Assembly: GCF_900184995.1 (NCBI RefSeq)
Contig: NZ_LT860097.1
Span: 1-64,000, forward strand
DNA length: 64,000 nucleotides
Reading direction: 5' to 3'
Source of the DNA: Konateibacter massiliensis
GTDB taxonomy: Bacteria > Bacillota > Clostridia > Lachnospirales > Lachnospiraceae
Below the pieces are notes generated by a model, which was not told the origin of the DNA, did no database searches, and saw only the letters and a program-made list of their open reading frames with translations. A program made the translations under genes and the position numbers. Each line of letters opens with the position of its first letter. Within the stretch, counting starts at the first letter, position 1. Shown in pieces: positions 51,892 to 61,756 of the stretch.

Positions 51892-53700
51892 ATGTATAAG
51901 AAAAAACTAAAAAGGACAATGGCATGTATCATGGCTGCATCTTTGGTTGTTTCTACATTTTCAGCAACAAGTATAGTAAAGGCAGCCTCGGCTAACTCAA
52001 ATACGGCAGAGGAGGGGCAACAGCCGCCGTCAGGCGATATGCCAGGCGGGGAAGCGCCGGATGGGAACCCGCCGGGAGACCCGCCTTCCGGTGGTATGGG
52101 AGGTGCGAATACCATGACGTATGACTATTCCGGCACTCTTTCGGGAGCATTGACGGCAGATGGCACTTCCGTGACCTCAGATGGTGAAACGACCACGGCG
52201 TCAACGGCAGAACAAAATGCTGCATTGGTACAAAATGGCGGGACGCTGACAATCACAAACGGAACATTGCAAAAATCAGGTGACTCTGAAAATGCAGATA
52301 ATTGCAACTTTTATGGTGTCAATGCCATTCTTCTTGCAATAAACAGCGGTTCTATGGCTTATATTTCAGACACCGCTCTGACTGCAGACAGTGAAGGCAG
52401 CAATGCAATTTTTGCCACAGACAGTGCTACGGTGTATGCCAATAACAATACCATATCAACGACATCAAATAGTTCAAGAGGATTGGATGCCACATACTCC
52501 GGTACTATCATTGCCAATGATATGACAATCTCAACAAAGGGAGATCACAGTGCTACTATCGCAACGGACCGTGGAGGCGGAACTATTTCAGCGACAAACA
52601 GTACACTTTCAACGGAAGGCTCCGGCTCACCTCTTCTCTATTCAACAGGAGATATACAGGTAAATAATATTACGGGAACCGCAAGCGGAAGCCAGATTGC
52701 AGGAATGGAAGGATATAATACCATTTTAATACACAATTCAAACCTGACAAGTACCATTACCGACAAAACGGCTAGTGACCCGATTGCAAACGGAATTATT
52801 ATTTATCAGTCCACATCAGGTGATGCGGAAAGTACGACAGGCAGTACCGCAACCTTTGAGGCGGCAGATTCAACACTTACAAGTGCGATTACAAGCGGAG
52901 CGATGTTTTATCTTACAAATACGGAAGCAAATATCGTGTTAAGCAATACAGTACTTGATTTTGACAGTGACAATGTAAATTTACTTACCATACAAGGCAA
53001 TGATTCAAATAGCTGGGGAACAGCAGGAAGCAATGGAGCGCAGGCTAAATTCACGGCAATCGGAGAGACACTCAGTGGTGATATTGATGTTGATACGATA
53101 AGCATCCTTGATTTGTATCTGTTAGAAGGAACCACCTATACAGGAGCAGCGACGATATCAACCAATGAAGTGAATACAAGTCAGACCGATTCACCTATTA
53201 CAATTAATCTGGATAGCACCTCCAAGTGGATTGTGACAGCGGATACCACAATCAGCAATTTAAATGCAGAAAGCGGTGCTGCCATTGTAGATGAAAGCGG
53301 AAAAACAGTTACAATCGTTGCAAACGGTGAGACCATTGTAGGCGGTACAAGTGAATATACCATTACAGTGACGGGAGCTTATTCAGACAGCATTACAACA
53401 GACAGTACAAACCAGCTAAGTACGGATTATATTGATCGTTCAGATTTTGATGCTTACTACAATGTCTCTACGGCATTTGGAAGCAGTACAACAACAGATA
53501 GCACAACCGTTTCTGAGGCGGAAGACACAAGTGTGGAAGGCGATACAGAGAATGCTTCGGATATCGAGGATGAAGTAGTTAGCGAAGAGATTGATACAGC
53601 GGAGGCTACAGAATCCAATGTCATGCAATATGCAATTATAGCAGTAGCGGTGTGTGCTGTAATCGGAGGCGGATTTGTTTTTTATAAGAAAAAAAGGTAA
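51892..53700 (+). CDS. cell-surface beta-helix-like protein, membrane-anchored
   Basis: The 602-residue protein has a signal peptide (about residues 1-30, ending IVKAASA), a Pro/Gly-rich stretch (EEGQQPPSGDMPGG onward, ~38-72), then ~450 residues of Thr/Ser/Asn-rich repeats (GTLTITNGTLQ, SNAIFATDSATVYANNNTIS, GTIIANDMTISTKG) typical of right-handed beta helices of adhesins or pectate-lyase-like proteins. It ends in an acidic linker, one membrane helix and KKKR. No LPXTG motif is seen, so anchoring is by the helix. The start is ATG 51892 after AGGAGG. Ligand or enzyme activity is unknown. Confidence 0.75.
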   Translation: MYKKKLKRTMACIMAASLVVSTFSATSIVKAASANSNTAEEGQQPPSGDMPGGEAPDGNPPGDPPSGGMGGANTMTYDYSGTLSGALTADGTSVTSDGETTTASTAEQNAALVQNGGTLTITNGTLQKSGDSENADNCNFYGVNAILLAINSGSMAYISDTALTADSEGSNAIFATDSATVYANNNTISTTSNSSRGLDATYSGTIIANDMTISTKGDHSATIATDRGGGTISATNSTLSTEGSGSPLLYSTGDIQVNNITGTASGSQIAGMEGYNTILIHNSNLTSTITDKTASDPIANGIIIYQSTSGDAESTTGSTATFEAADSTLTSAITSGAMFYLTNTEANIVLSNTVLDFDSDNVNLLTIQGNDSNSWGTAGSNGAQAKFTAIGETLSGDIDVDTISILDLYLLEGTTYTGAATISTNEVNTSQTDSPITINLDSTSKWIVTADTTISNLNAESGAAIVDESGKTVTIVANGETIVGGTSEYTITVTGAYSDSITTDSTNQLSTDYIDRSDFDAYYNVSTAFGSSTTTDSTTVSEAEDTSVEGDTENASDIEDEVVSEEIDTAEATESNVMQYAIIAVAVCAVIGGGFVFYKKKR

Positions 53701-53715
53701 TGGAAAGTATAGTAA

Positions 53716-53757
53716 AAGGAGTGTAGCCAAGCCGGCTGCGCTTCTTTTATTTTTTGA
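53716..53757 (+). terminator. terminator after surface protein gene
   Basis: An imperfect stem GAGTGTAGCC / GGCTGCGCTTC (G-T pairs) is followed by TTTTATTTTTT. Confidence 0.65.
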
Positions 53758-53817
53758 TATTTTATGTTATGCTATTACTAGAAAAAAGACGATACGAAGT
53801 GCAAGGGAGGTAAGAGT

Positions 53818-54114
53818 ATGACAATCGTATATATAATGGCAATCATTTTTACAGTGCTTGGCATTTATCTTCTGACAGGCAGGGGAGGCTGGCTGATTGC
53901 CGGATACAATACCGCGAGCAAGGAAGAGAAGGAAAAATATGATGAAAAAAAGCTATGCCGCAGTATGGGAGTTCTCATGCTCGTTATTGCCGTGATTATA
54001 TGCCTGACAGCTTATGTAAATACAGATGAATTTGCGATGAAGATGATTGCTCCGATATTGATTGCAGTCGGAGTGGAAATGGTTTACGCAAATAAGTTCT
54101 GCAACAAGAAATAG
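53818..54114 (+). CDS. DUF3784 family small membrane protein
   Basis: The 98-residue protein has three hydrophobic helices (about residues 4-22, 48-66 and 73-90) and the family motif TGRGGWLIAGYNTASKEEKEKYDEKKLCR between the first two, described here in parts: a GWLIAGYN core and an EKYDEKKL run. DUF3784 proteins are common in Clostridia and have no known role. GGAGG precedes the start; addB starts 17 nt after the stop, so it may share the addAB transcript. Confidence 0.8.
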   Translation: MTIVYIMAIIFTVLGIYLLTGRGGWLIAGYNTASKEEKEKYDEKKLCRSMGVLMLVIAVIICLTAYVNTDEFAMKMIAPILIAVGVEMVYANKFCNKK

Positions 54115-54130
54115 ACCAGAGGAGAGAACA

Positions 54131-57100
54131 ATGTCATTACAATTATTACTTGGAAATTCAGGTTCAGGAAAATCGTATCAGCTCAATCAATATCTCATCG
54201 AGCAGTCTATGGCGAATCCGGATACCAACTATATCATTATTGTTCCCGAGCAGTTTACACTGCAGACGCAGAAGGACATTGTGAGTATGCACCCGCGTCA
54301 CGGCGTTATGAATATCGATATTGTGAGTTTTCAGCGACTGGCATACCGTATTTTTGAGGAGACCGGCGGAAATAGTCTTGCCTCCTTGGACGATACAGGT
54401 AAAAATTTGATTATCCGAAAGATAGCATCCCAGAAGCAGCCCGAGCTTAGGATGCTTGGCGCCAATCTAAAAAAACTCGGTTACATCAGTGAAATTAAGT
54501 CTGTTATCTCGGAGCTGACCCAGTATAATGTGGAGCCGAACCAGTTGGAGCAATTGATTGAGGAGACGAAGAATAAACCGTCACTCAATTACAAATTGCA
54601 GGATATCCATGTGCTGTATAAGGGCTTTAAGGAATATTTGGCGGATAAATTTATCACGGCGGAGGAGCTTTTACTCGTGCTGTCTAGAGTGGTAAAAGAT
54701 TCTGCCATCATTCAAAACAGTGTGATTGCAATTGACGGTTTTACAGGCTTTACGCCGGTTCAATTCGTACTTTTGGAAGAGCTTATCAAGCATTGTAAAA
54801 AGCTTATGGTGAGCGTTACGATAGACAGCCGGGAGGAACTGAATTTAAAGAATGAACATGAACTTTTTTATATGAGTAAAAAGATGATTTTATCCCTGCA
54901 AAAAATAGCCGCTGAGACCAAAGTAGAGATGGAGGAGCCTATTTTTATGAAGGAACAGGTGACCTGCCGTCACAGCGGGAAAACCGCGCTGGGAGCGTTG
55001 GAAAAACGTATTTTTCGGTATCCGGTGAAAAAGTATGAGGAGGAGCAGGAGGAAATCAAAATTTTTACGGCTAAAAATCCTCTTGCAGAGATAAAGGCAA
55101 TTGCAGGGGAGGTTTTGCGTCTTGTGCGCGAGGAGGGCTATCGTTTTCAGGAAATTGCGGTTGTTTCCGGTGATATTGCCGCCTATTCAAGCTATGCCGC
55201 AAAGGTCTTTAAGCAGTATGATATACCGGCATTTATTGATGATAAGCGAAGCATTTTGATGAATTCCTTCGTGGAGTTTATCCGTGCGACGCTTAAAATG
55301 ATAGAGGAGGATTTCAGCTATGACGGAGTCTTCCGCTATCTGCGATGTGATATGCACCCGATGGAGCGAGAGGACGTCGATGAGCTTGAAAACTATTGTC
55401 TTGCCTTTGGCATTCGCGGCAGGAAAAAATGGGAGCAGAAGTGGGTGCGCACCTATGACCTTATACAGGAAGAAAAGCTGCTGGAAATCAATGCACTGCG
55501 TGAAAGTCTGATGGAAACAGTTCTTCCCCTCTATGAAGTACTGAAAGCGAAGGATACGACGGCAAAGGAGATGATACGCTCTCTCTATGATTTTGTCGCA
55601 AAGCTCAATTTGCAGCAGAAGCTTGGCGAGATGGAGCGGGAATTTGAGGCAGCAGGGGAGCTTTCTCTTGCAAAGGAATATGCTCAGATTTATAAAATCG
55701 TCTTGGAGTTGTTTGACCGGGTTGTGGATTTGCTCGGAGACGAAAAACTTACAGCGAAGGAATTTCGTGAAATACTGGACGCAGGTTTTGAGGAGGCGAA
55801 GGTCGGCATTATTCCGCCAAGCATTGACCGCGTTGTGTTCGGCGATATTGAGAGAACGAGACTTGATAAGATTAAAGTACTGTTTTTTGCCGGAGTAAAT
55901 GAGGGGATTATCCCGAAAAACTCGAACAAGGGAGGTATTATTTCCCAGATTGAGAGGGAAGCGCTGTTACAGTATGATATTGAGTTAGCACCCACTAACA
56001 GGCAGGACGTATACACACAAAAGTTTTATTTATATCTAAATATGACAAAGCCGAGCGAGAAGCTCTATCTGTCCTACAGCAAAACAGATTCCCAGGGAGG
56101 GACACTGCGTGCCTCCTATCTGATCGGAACGGTGAGAAAACTATTTCCGCGTATCGCTATTGAGGACAAGGATGAGGTGCTCACAAGCTTTGAGGGTGTG
56201 GTGTGTGAAAGCAACGGTCTTGACTACCTCACCTATTGTCTGAGACAAGTTATGCTTGGCAATAAGCCGGAGGGCTTTTTGGAGTTGTATCACTGGTACA
56301 ACAGGCAAACGGATTATGAGACGATTATCAAATCGCTTGGAGAGGCAGCGTATTTTCATAACCATGAGAGTAAAATCAGCAAGGCGGTTGCAAAAGCGCT
56401 CTATGGCAGTGTGCTTGAAAACAGTGTGACAAGACTTGAAAAATATGCAGCCTGTGCCTTTGCGCACTTTTTGACCTATGGCTTGGAGTTGAAGGAGAGA
56501 CGAGAATACCATTTTCAGGCGATGGACATGGGAAATATTTTTCATCAGGTGCTTGAATTGTTTGCAAAGCGGCTCTTGCAAAGCGGCTATGACTGGTCGA
56601 GTATACCGGAGGAGGAGAGAAACAATCTCGCGGACCTCTGCGTGGAGGAGTGTATTATTGATTATGGAAATACGGTACTTTACAGTTCGGCGCGAAATGA
56701 ATATGTGATAGCCCGCATCAAGAGAATTGTGAGAAGGACGTTGTGGGCATTGCAAAATCAGATGGTGAAAGGAAAATTTTCTCCAAGCAGCTATGAGATT
56801 TCGTTTTCTATGGCGGACAGTCTTGACAGCATCAATATCCGCCTGTCTGAGGACGAAAGGCTTAAGCTGAAGGGCCGCATTGACCGTATGGACTTATATG
56901 AGGATGATGAAAATGTCTATGTAAAAATCATTGATTATAAATCAGGAAGCACCTCCTTTGATATGGTTGCACTGTACTATGGTCTGCAATTGCAGCTTGT
57001 CGTATATTTAAATGCTGCGGTTGAGATGGAGCAGAAATTAAAACCGGACAAAGCGGTTATCCCTGCGGGAATCCTATATTATAACATCAGCGATCCTGTT

Positions 57101-57541
57101 GTGGACAGGGAAGAGGAGGACAGTGAGGAGAACATCCGACAGAGAATACTGGAAAAGTTGAAAATGAATGGGCTGGTCAACAGCGATCGTGAGATTATCC
57201 GTATGATGGATGACGAGATGGAAAACAAATCCTCCGTACTCCCTGTTTCCTTTAATAAGGACGGAAGTTTGTCACGCTATTCCTCCGCCGCTTCCACAGA
57301 GCATTTTCATGCGCTTTCCCGCTTTGTAGACGAAAAAATTAAGGAGCTTGGGACTGAGATTTTGGAGGGAAATATTGAGATTGCCCCTTATGAATCAGGA
57401 AACAGGACGGCGTGCGACTATTGTACCTACAAAGGAATCTGCGGTTTTGATTTAAAAAGCCCCGGTTTTGAGTTTAGGAGACTAAAACAGTTTTCAGATG
57501 ATGAAATCTGGGAAAAAATCGTGAAAGGAGAAGGAGAATGA
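54131..57541 (+). CDS. addB: AddAB helicase-nuclease subunit AddB
   Basis: The 1136-residue protein is the AddB subunit of the double-strand-break repair helicase-nuclease. It opens with a helicase-like P-loop GNSGSGKSY, has UvrD-like helicase regions without all motifs, and ends with a RecB-type nuclease domain (IIDYKSGS) flanked by iron-sulfur cysteines (CA in EKYAACAFAHF, and CDYCTYKGIC). The start is ATG 54131 after GGAGAG; an earlier in-frame ATG lies inside the DUF3784 gene. It overlaps addA by 4 nt (ATGA). Confidence 0.95.
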   Translation: MSLQLLLGNSGSGKSYQLNQYLIEQSMANPDTNYIIIVPEQFTLQTQKDIVSMHPRHGVMNIDIVSFQRLAYRIFEETGGNSLASLDDTGKNLIIRKIASQKQPELRMLGANLKKLGYISEIKSVISELTQYNVEPNQLEQLIEETKNKPSLNYKLQDIHVLYKGFKEYLADKFITAEELLLVLSRVVKDSAIIQNSVIAIDGFTGFTPVQFVLLEELIKHCKKLMVSVTIDSREELNLKNEHELFYMSKKMILSLQKIAAETKVEMEEPIFMKEQVTCRHSGKTALGALEKRIFRYPVKKYEEEQEEIKIFTAKNPLAEIKAIAGEVLRLVREEGYRFQEIAVVSGDIAAYSSYAAKVFKQYDIPAFIDDKRSILMNSFVEFIRATLKMIEEDFSYDGVFRYLRCDMHPMEREDVDELENYCLAFGIRGRKKWEQKWVRTYDLIQEEKLLEINALRESLMETVLPLYEVLKAKDTTAKEMIRSLYDFVAKLNLQQKLGEMEREFEAAGELSLAKEYAQIYKIVLELFDRVVDLLGDEKLTAKEFREILDAGFEEAKVGIIPPSIDRVVFGDIERTRLDKIKVLFFAGVNEGIIPKNSNKGGIISQIEREALLQYDIELAPTNRQDVYTQKFYLYLNMTKPSEKLYLSYSKTDSQGGTLRASYLIGTVRKLFPRIAIEDKDEVLTSFEGVVCESNGLDYLTYCLRQVMLGNKPEGFLELYHWYNRQTDYETIIKSLGEAAYFHNHESKISKAVAKALYGSVLENSVTRLEKYAACAFAHFLTYGLELKERREYHFQAMDMGNIFHQVLELFAKRLLQSGYDWSSIPEEERNNLADLCVEECIIDYGNTVLYSSARNEYVIARIKRIVRRTLWALQNQMVKGKFSPSSYEISFSMADSLDSINIRLSEDERLKLKGRIDRMDLYEDDENVYVKIIDYKSGSTSFDMVALYYGLQLQLVVYLNAAVEMEQKLKPDKAVIPAGILYYNISDPVVDREEEDSEENIRQRILEKLKMNGLVNSDREIIRMMDDEMENKSSVLPVSFNKDGSLSRYSSAASTEHFHALSRFVDEKIKELGTEILEGNIEIAPYESGNRTACDYCTYKGICGFDLKSPGFEFRRLKQFSDDEIWEKIVKGEGE

Positions 57542-60500
57542 AGGTAACATGGACGAAGGAGCAGCAGAAAGTAATTGACTTGAGAAACCGGAATATTTTA
57601 GTATCCGCGGCAGCAGGTTCCGGAAAAACAGCCGTGCTCGTGGAGCGCATTATTTCCATGATTACAGAGGGCAGTTCTCCGATTGACATAGACAAGCTTT
57701 TGATTGTGACATTCACAAATGCGGCAGCCTCCCAGATGCGAGAGAGAATCGGCGAAGCGATTGAGGCAAAGCTTGAGGAAAACCCGAAAAACGAACATCT
57801 GCAAAAGCAGGTATCTTTGGTTCATAATGCTTATATCACAACCATTCACAGCTTTTGCCTAAGGGTAATCCGAAACCATTTTAACCAGATTAATCTGGAC
57901 CCTTCCTTTCGAATTGGAGATGAAGGCGAGCTAAAGCTTTTGAAGGGAGATGTTCTGGAAAAAATTCTGGAAAAGCATTATGAGGAAAAGAGTGAGGACT
58001 TTTTTGACTTTGTGGAGAGCTATTCCACCGGAAAAACCGACAAGGAATTAGAAGATATGGTGCTGCAGCTCTACCAGTTTGCGATGAGTTATCCATGGCC
58101 AAAGGAGTGGCTTCGTGCGTGTGTCCAAGGCTATGAGATAGGAAGCATTGCAGAGTTAGAGGAGACAAACTGGTATAAGAGCATTGCAGACAATATTCAG
58201 ATTATGGTGCGGGAGATGGCAGAGCAGGTGGAACAACTCATAGAAATCTCCTTAAGTGCTGACGGTCCTTATATGTATGAAAGCACTCTGCAAGCGGAAA
58301 AGGAAATGCTGGAGAGGCTTTTAAGGACAAGAGGCTATGAGGAATATTACGAGCAGTTTAACAGCTTGTCTTTTGGGCGGCTCTCTTCTAAGAAGGATGA
58401 GAACGTTTCCGTATTCTTGCGCGAAACGGTAAAAAAGCAGAGAGACGGTATAAAAAAGACGCTGAATTCGTTAGCGGAGCGGTATTTTTATGCCCTGCCG
58501 GAGCAGGTTCTTTTCGATATACAAAATTGTAAAAAAAGCGTGGAGGTGCTTGCCAACCTAACGATTGAATTTATGGAGGAATACCAAAGCGCAAAGCTTG
58601 ATAAAAATCTGGTTGATTACAACGATTTGGAGCATTATGCTTTAAATATACTTGTGGAAAAAGAGGAGAATGGCTGGAAGCCAAGCGAGGCAGCGCGTGA
58701 ATATGAGGATATTTTCGAGGAAATTATGATTGACGAGTATCAGGACAGCAATCTTGTTCAGGAAATGCTTCTGCGGGCGGTATCACGCGAGAGCGTCCAG
58801 AAAAACAATGTATTTATGGTAGGTGACGTCAAGCAGAGCATTTATAAGTTCAGACTGGCAAGGCCGGAGCTGTTTATGGAAAAATACAATACCTATTCCC
58901 TCTCAGACTGTGACAAGCAGCGGATTGATTTGGATAAGAATTTCAGAAGCAGAGGGGAAGTGCTGTCTGCGGCTAATTTTATCTTTCATCAGATTATGAT
59001 GGAGTCAATCGGCGGCATCGATTACAACAAAGAATGTGCACTCTATCTGGGTGGTGACTACAAAGAGCCACGGAGTGAGAGAGATTTTGAGGCAGAGGTT
59101 TTACTTGTTGATTTGGATTCAGCGCTGGCGGAGGATGAGGGAAACAAGAAAAGCTCTCTATTGGAAGATAAGGAGTATACGCCGAAGGAGCTTGAGGCAA
59201 AAGCGATTGCAGCTCGAATTAAAGAGCTTGTGAACGAGGAGAGAGGGCTTAAAATTATCGATAAGGCGACAGGTGAGTATAGAAGTGTGCGTTACAGTGA
59301 TATCGTGATATTACTCCGCACAATGGCGGGTTGGGCAGATACGTTTACCTCTATTTTGATGTCTGAGGGAATACCGGCACATACCGGCTCACAGACGGGA
59401 TATTTTTCTACGATTGAGGTGACAACCTTGTTAAATCTTCTGCGTGTGATTGACAATCCGTTACAGGACATTCCGTTTGCCTCGGTTATGACCTCTCCGA
59501 TTGCAGATATCATGGGAGAAGAGCTTGGCATCATCAAGTCGTCCTATAAGGAGCTTGGCATCTATGAGGGCAGCAGGCGGTATGCGTTTGAGGGTGAAAA
59601 CAAAGTATTAAAGAATAAGTTAAACAAACTATTTGAATTAATTGAAAGATTTAGAAAAATTGCGGTATATACACCGATACATGATTTAATCTGGCATATT
59701 TTGGAGGAGACGAACTACGGCAGATTTGCCGCCGCCATGCCGGGAGGTGAGCAGAGAAAGGGAAATCTGGATATGCTCATTGAGAAAGCAATTGTGTTTG
59801 AAAGCACGAGCTACAAGGGATTGTTTAATTTTGTACGCTATATTGAAAACCTGCAAAAATATGATGTGGATTTTGGTGAGGCGGAGGTTGTCAATGAAAG
59901 TGACGATACGGTTCGCATTATGAGTATCCATAAGAGCAAGGGACTGGAATTTCCGGTTGTGTTTGTGAGCGGTATGGGAAAAAGCTTCAACAATCAGGAC
60001 GCAAGAGCAAAGCTGGTTATGCATCCGGACCTTGGTGTGGGCGCAGACTACATTGATTATGAGCACCGCGTAAAAGCCCCTACGCTGATTAAGAAGGCGA
60101 TGCAAAAACAGATACAGATGGAAAACCTTGCGGAGGAGCTAAGAGTTCTCTATGTGGCACTCACAAGGGCGAAGGAGAAACTGATTTTGACGGGTGCAAT
60201 CGCAAAGCTGGAGGATAAGCTTGCAAGCTACAGCCAAACCCTAAACCGCAAGGAGAAATTGGGCTATCGCTTTGTCAGTGAAGCCGGAAACTATATGGAA
60301 TGGGTGCTTCAGGCTTTGATGCGGCATAAGGACAGCAGAGAATTTTTGGAAAAATATGAAATCGGAGTTCCTTCCTACGACCTGCCGTTTTCGTCGGAGG
60401 CAAAGTATTTCCTCAAGGTAATCGGGCTTTCTGATTTGGTGAGGGAAGAAATACTGACCCAGATATGGGAGGACAATTTTAAAAATGAATTAAAAAATGG

Positions 60501-61239
60501 GCTGCCTCAGGAAGAAGGCGATATGGAATACATTTCAGTGCTTGAGGAAAAGTTGAATTTTTCCTATCCGTATCAGGAACTGAAAAATATTCATACAAAG
60601 ATGACGGTCTCGGAAATTAAAAAGCTGGGACAGGTACTGGATGATGAAGAGCTTGGTACCCCTCTCATTAGGGAGGAGATACCAGTACCGCTTTTGCCGA
60701 AGTTTATGGCAGAGGAAGGCGAGCTTGCCGGCGCAGATCGAGGAACTGCGTACCACAGGGTATTCCAGCTTTTGGACTATGCTAAAATAGGCGGAAAAGA
60801 AGAGGTAGAAGCCCAGCTTGCCAAAATGGTGGAGGAGCATAAAATTTCAAAGGAAGCCAAGGAGAGTATCCGTCCGCATCTGCTGGAGAAATTTTTCAAA
60901 TCCAATATTGGGCAAAGGGTCAAAATAGCCAGCGAGCAGGGAACGCTAAAAAGAGAGAAACCGTTTGTAATGGGTATTAAAGCAAAAAGGATAAAAACCT
61001 CTCTGCAAAGTGACGAGATGGTTTTGATACAAGGTATCATTGACGCATTTTTTGAGGAGGACGGTAAAATTATTCTCGTGGATTACAAGACGGATTATGT
61101 GAAATCAGAGCAGGAGCTGATTTCCAGATATAAGGTTCAGCTTGAGTATTATGCGGAGGCATTGGAGAAAATAACCGGGCAGGAGGTTAAGGAGCGGATT
61201 ATTTATTCCGTTATGCTTGGAAAAGAAATTCTGGTTTGA
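57538..61239 (+). CDS. addA: AddAB helicase-nuclease subunit AddA
   Basis: The 1233-residue protein is the motor subunit of AddAB, which unwinds and trims broken DNA ends for RecA loading. UvrD-type motifs are present: Walker A AAAGSGKTA (residues ~22-30), FTNAAASQMRERI, the DEYQDSN Walker B, GDVKQSIYKFR, SIHKSKGLEFP and YVALTRAKEKL. The C-terminal RecB-type nuclease has GIIDAFFEEDGKIILVDYK. It is translationally coupled to addB by ATGA. Length is normal for Clostridia. Confidence 0.96.
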   Translation: MKVTWTKEQQKVIDLRNRNILVSAAAGSGKTAVLVERIISMITEGSSPIDIDKLLIVTFTNAAASQMRERIGEAIEAKLEENPKNEHLQKQVSLVHNAYITTIHSFCLRVIRNHFNQINLDPSFRIGDEGELKLLKGDVLEKILEKHYEEKSEDFFDFVESYSTGKTDKELEDMVLQLYQFAMSYPWPKEWLRACVQGYEIGSIAELEETNWYKSIADNIQIMVREMAEQVEQLIEISLSADGPYMYESTLQAEKEMLERLLRTRGYEEYYEQFNSLSFGRLSSKKDENVSVFLRETVKKQRDGIKKTLNSLAERYFYALPEQVLFDIQNCKKSVEVLANLTIEFMEEYQSAKLDKNLVDYNDLEHYALNILVEKEENGWKPSEAAREYEDIFEEIMIDEYQDSNLVQEMLLRAVSRESVQKNNVFMVGDVKQSIYKFRLARPELFMEKYNTYSLSDCDKQRIDLDKNFRSRGEVLSAANFIFHQIMMESIGGIDYNKECALYLGGDYKEPRSERDFEAEVLLVDLDSALAEDEGNKKSSLLEDKEYTPKELEAKAIAARIKELVNEERGLKIIDKATGEYRSVRYSDIVILLRTMAGWADTFTSILMSEGIPAHTGSQTGYFSTIEVTTLLNLLRVIDNPLQDIPFASVMTSPIADIMGEELGIIKSSYKELGIYEGSRRYAFEGENKVLKNKLNKLFELIERFRKIAVYTPIHDLIWHILEETNYGRFAAAMPGGEQRKGNLDMLIEKAIVFESTSYKGLFNFVRYIENLQKYDVDFGEAEVVNESDDTVRIMSIHKSKGLEFPVVFVSGMGKSFNNQDARAKLVMHPDLGVGADYIDYEHRVKAPTLIKKAMQKQIQMENLAEELRVLYVALTRAKEKLILTGAIAKLEDKLASYSQTLNRKEKLGYRFVSEAGNYMEWVLQALMRHKDSREFLEKYEIGVPSYDLPFSSEAKYFLKVIGLSDLVREEILTQIWEDNFKNELKNGLPQEEGDMEYISVLEEKLNFSYPYQELKNIHTKMTVSEIKKLGQVLDDEELGTPLIREEIPVPLLPKFMAEEGELAGADRGTAYHRVFQLLDYAKIGGKEEVEAQLAKMVEEHKISKEAKESIRPHLLEKFFKSNIGQRVKIASEQGTLKREKPFVMGIKAKRIKTSLQSDEMVLIQGIIDAFFEEDGKIILVDYKTDYVKSEQELISRYKVQLEYYAEALEKITGQEVKERIIYSVMLGKEILV

Positions 61240-61246
61240 TATTGTA

Positions 61247-61275
61247 TTGTGTTGGATTTTGTTGTATTATATAGT
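61247..61275 (+). promoter_or_regulatory. possible promoter of eutS-like gene
   Basis: TTGTGT, a 17-nt spacer and TATAGT, beginning 8 nt after the addA stop. It would give a leader of about 70 nt before the GTG start of the shell protein gene. Confidence 0.5.
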
Positions 61276-61354
61276 AAAGTGAAAAGCAAAATACCTTTTA
61301 ATCCTAACATCATGATATAGAAGGCAGAAGCACTCTCTGAAAGGAGCAAGAAAC

Positions 61355-61741
61355 GTGGAATTTGAACAATTATTAAAGAATAATGATGCTTCCGGTAAGC
61401 TTCGAATTGTACAGGAGCTGGTTCCGGGTAAGCAGGTTACGCTGGCTCATGTGATAGCAAGTCCGGACCCAATCGTATATAAAAAATTAGGACTTAACCC
61501 AAGCGAGGATTATGTGAGAGCGGCAATCGGTATACTCAGTATGAGCCCTGCGGAAATATCCGTTATTGCCGGTGATTTGGCAATTAAATCGGCAAATGTT
61601 GATTTGGGATTTATTGACCGTTTCAGCGGCACGCTGATTTTTACGGGCAGGGTGGCAGAGGTGGAAGCTGCGATTGAAACAATATGTAAGTATTTGAGAG
61701 AGAATCTTGGTTTTGCGATTTGTGAAATTACCAGAACCTGA
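61355..61741 (+). CDS. bacterial microcompartment shell protein, EutS/PduU family
   Basis: The 128-residue protein is a circularly permuted BMC-domain shell protein: IVQELVPGKQVTLAHVIASP forms the start that lines the hexamer pore, then AIGILSMSPAEISVIAGDLA and FIDRFSGTLIFTGRVAEVE. Such hexamers build the facets of ethanolamine or propanediol microcompartments. GTG is the start (AAAGGAG upstream). Only this shell protein and an EutP-like GTPase are present; no EutM, EutN, EutBC or aldehyde dehydrogenase is in the window. Confidence 0.88.
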   Translation: MEFEQLLKNNDASGKLRIVQELVPGKQVTLAHVIASPDPIVYKKLGLNPSEDYVRAAIGILSMSPAEISVIAGDLAIKSANVDLGFIDRFSGTLIFTGRVAEVEAAIETICKYLRENLGFAICEITRT

Positions 61742-61756
61742 TGTACAGGATTTGAC

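Noticed and set aside
54062-54130. AddB extension into the DUF3784 gene
   Set aside because: GGAGAG and the P-loop-bearing N terminus start at ATG 54131.
56141-56755. 204-residue frame on the minus strand
   Set aside because: Antisense to addB, no ribosome site, no recognisable motif.
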